Source: Ulva prolifera
Taxonomy: Eukaryota; Chlorophyta; Ulvophyceae; Ulvales; Ulvaceae
Direction of reading: 5' to 3'
DNA: 64,000 bases
Assembly (NCBI GenBank): GCA_023078555.1
Contig: CM041202.1
Location: forward strand, 2,848,022-2,912,021
Numbering within the stretch: the first letter of the stretch is position 1; each line of letters starts with the position of its first letter. This document shows, one piece after another, positions 62,259-64,000 of the stretch. A program made the translations under genes and the position numbers. The notes below the pieces were generated by a model. It ran no database searches, was not told where the DNA came from, and saw only the letters and a list, made by a program, of their open reading frames with translations.

Positions 62259-64000
62259 ATGGACGTTGGTGAGCCAGCGAGCGCACCAGCGTACTCTGAG
62301 GCGCCCTCGAGCTCACCTGTGCCTGTGAGCATGCGGCACGCTGTTCGGCAAGGCGATGTCGTCGGCATCACGCTCGCCGCTGGTGCCACTGTCGTCTTCA
62401 TCTTTGCAGCTGTCCTCGTCTACCACTACTATCGTCACAGGAAGCTCGAGCGGCTCGAGGACGCGCAGAAACGACAGGCGCGCTCCTATCCTGCTCGCCA
62501 CGGATGCCTCGTCTCATTCGCGTCACGACAGGCCACCACCTCAGTTCCTTCGCCGAAGCGCGCCTTCAAGCAATCCCATGGCTCTTCCTCTCCTTATTTA
62601 AATAGCAGCAGCCAACCCGAGGCTCACCCCACAGTGTACCGGCCTCACGAACACCAACCCGCATATCCCGCTTCACCCAGACCCGGTGCAGGTTCGAACG
62701 CCCGAGGCGGAGCTCGGCTTCGGCCCCGACTGCGCCACAGACCGCTCCGTCGTCAAGGTAGGCGAGGCTGCCAGAGCATGCAGCACCGCCCCCGGCACAC
62801 CCCCCGTCCGTGCCCACGTCAAAATCCCTCTCCCCATCGCCGCCAAAACCGGCAGCCCACGCAGCCCCGGCCGCGCGGTCGACCGCGGCCAATCTCTGTT
62901 CAGCAGCTGCTCCAGCAGCCCCGGCGCCGTGCCTGGCGCCCCCCCCCCCCCCCCCGCCTCCGGCTCGCCCCTCTCCACGTCCATCTCCCTCGGCTCCCGC
63001 TCCCGTGGCAGCTCGCCCCCCACCCATGCCGCCGTCGCCGAACACACTCAAGCCCTCAGCGGCCTCGCTCACACCGCCGCAGACTCCTCCGACTCCGGCT
63101 CCGAGGGCCACGGAATCGAGAGCTTCTCATCCGTGGCCCTCCTCCCGCCACCCCCCACCTCCCACACCACCTCCCCCAGCACCACCGCCCACGCCACCCT
63201 GATGTCCACCATCCTCTCCTCCACCTCTCACGGCACCCGCAAGTCCACCCCCGCCGCCCACGCCTCCCCGCGCGGCTCCCTTAACTCCTCCCCCAAAACC
63301 GACCCGGCCGCGATGTCGACTGTCCGCACGGATACCCCCTCTCCCCCGGCCTCCCCTCTCAGCGCCGCACCGGCCACCATCATGTCCGCCATCCGCGAGG
63401 CACGGCTGCGAACCCCCTCTCCCCCCATGCATGAGCACCCGGAGACCCCGCCCCCACAGCCCCACCCCGCCTCCCCGGCCACCGACACCCTCGCCACCGT
63501 CCTATCCACCGTCCACTCCCCCTCAGGCCAGACCTCAGAACTCCGCTCCGCATCCGACTCCGGCTCCGGCAGCGGCTCGTCCTCTGAGTACACCTCGGAG
63601 GATTTGACGGGCACGTACACCGGCACCACCACAACGGAAGCCAGCAGCCCCTCCCACACCCCTCGCTCCACCCCTCCGTCCTCTCTCGCCTCCGGCCCCC
63701 CACTTCACCATACCCACCAAACCCTATCCACCGCGTCCACCCTCGCCGATCGCGGCCACGCGCTCGACACCGCGCACGACCCCGCGTCCGGGTCCTCCAC
63801 CCCTCCGTCGTCCGCCGGAACCGGCAGCGGCGCTTCAGAGTCCGGGTCGGAGGGGACGGGGAGGGAGGGGGCGGGGCCGGTCGCGGACATGGGCGCATTC
63901 ACGTCGGTCGTGAATGAGACGGGCATGGAGGTGCTGACGCCACCTGCGGCCATGCCGGAGCCGACGTCGGCGGAGCTGCAGCAGGCGATGCTGTTTCTGC
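62259..64000 (+). CDS. Single-pass membrane protein with long Ser/Pro/Thr-rich cytoplasmic region, cut by window end
   Basis: Family not recognised; the architecture resembles the membrane and juxtamembrane parts of RLK-1. Exon 1, 62259-62633, starts MDVGEPASAPAYSEAPS. It has a membrane helix at about residues 33-57 (VVGITLAAGATVVFIFAAVL) followed by HYYRHRKLERLEDAQKRQ. The coding frame then changes; a 58-base intron (62634-62691, GTGTAC...GGTGCAG) restores it. From 62692 the frame is open to the window edge: PEAELGFGPDCATDRSVVKV, a C-run coding for Pro, then more than 300 residues rich in Ser, Thr and Pro with acidic patches (SASDSGSGSGSSSEYTSEDL), ending PEPTSAELQQAMLFL. The right end may lead into a kinase or other domain outside the window. 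The intron choice is tentative. Confidence 0.6.

Overview
The window is nuclear DNA of a eukaryote, most likely a motile green alga (Chlorophyta). The evidence is GC-rich coding exons broken by many short GT-AG introns (donor mostly GTGCG, acceptor mostly TGCAG), two conserved ciliary genes (a SPAG6/PF16 central-pair protein and the intraflagellar transport protein IFT56/TTC26), a CD2BP2/Lin1 splicing factor of the plant type ending in an OCRE-like rather than a GYF domain, and Ser/Pro-rich cell-wall-like membrane proteins. I rebuilt exons by hand from homology and intron phase. A stated exon chain means every junction keeps phase, but none has transcript support.

Layout. 1-960 (-): weakly supported end of a single-pass membrane protein. 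1002-3662 (+): CD2BP2/Lin1. 4706-8047 (+): SPAG6/PF16, 9 exons. 8.8-9.9 kb: a long (AC)n microsatellite and a duplicated element. 12.2-18.3 kb (+): receptor-like kinase with a beta-helix-type ectodomain (RLK-1). 21.4-24.5 kb (+): a shorter paralogue (RLK-2) with the same kinase exon structure but a degenerate catalytic loop. 25.9-28.4 kb (+): SPOUT (TrmH/TrmJ-type) RNA methyltransferase. 30.4-31.9 kb (+): small coiled-coil protein. 34.4-43.8 kb (-): CLC anion channel/transporter with both key glutamates replaced; its 1.7 kb first intron appears to hold an oppositely oriented small gene (41752-43089). 44.0-45.8 kb: large palindromes and a tRNA-like dispersed repeat family. 46.4-50.5 kb (-): IFT56. 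53.8-56.8 kb (+): Pro-rich membrane protein with about 16 tandem 81-bp repeats. 62.3 kb to the end (+): another single-pass membrane protein, cut by the window edge.

Two themes connect the genes. One is cilium assembly and motility (SPAG6, IFT56, possibly the coiled-coil protein). The other is surface sensing or adhesion: RLK-1, RLK-2, the Pro-rich protein and the 62 kb protein all have one membrane helix and variable, low-complexity flanking regions, as expected of a fast-evolving algal receptor cluster. The long gaps between genes hold no coding sequence I can defend, apart from the fragments noted.
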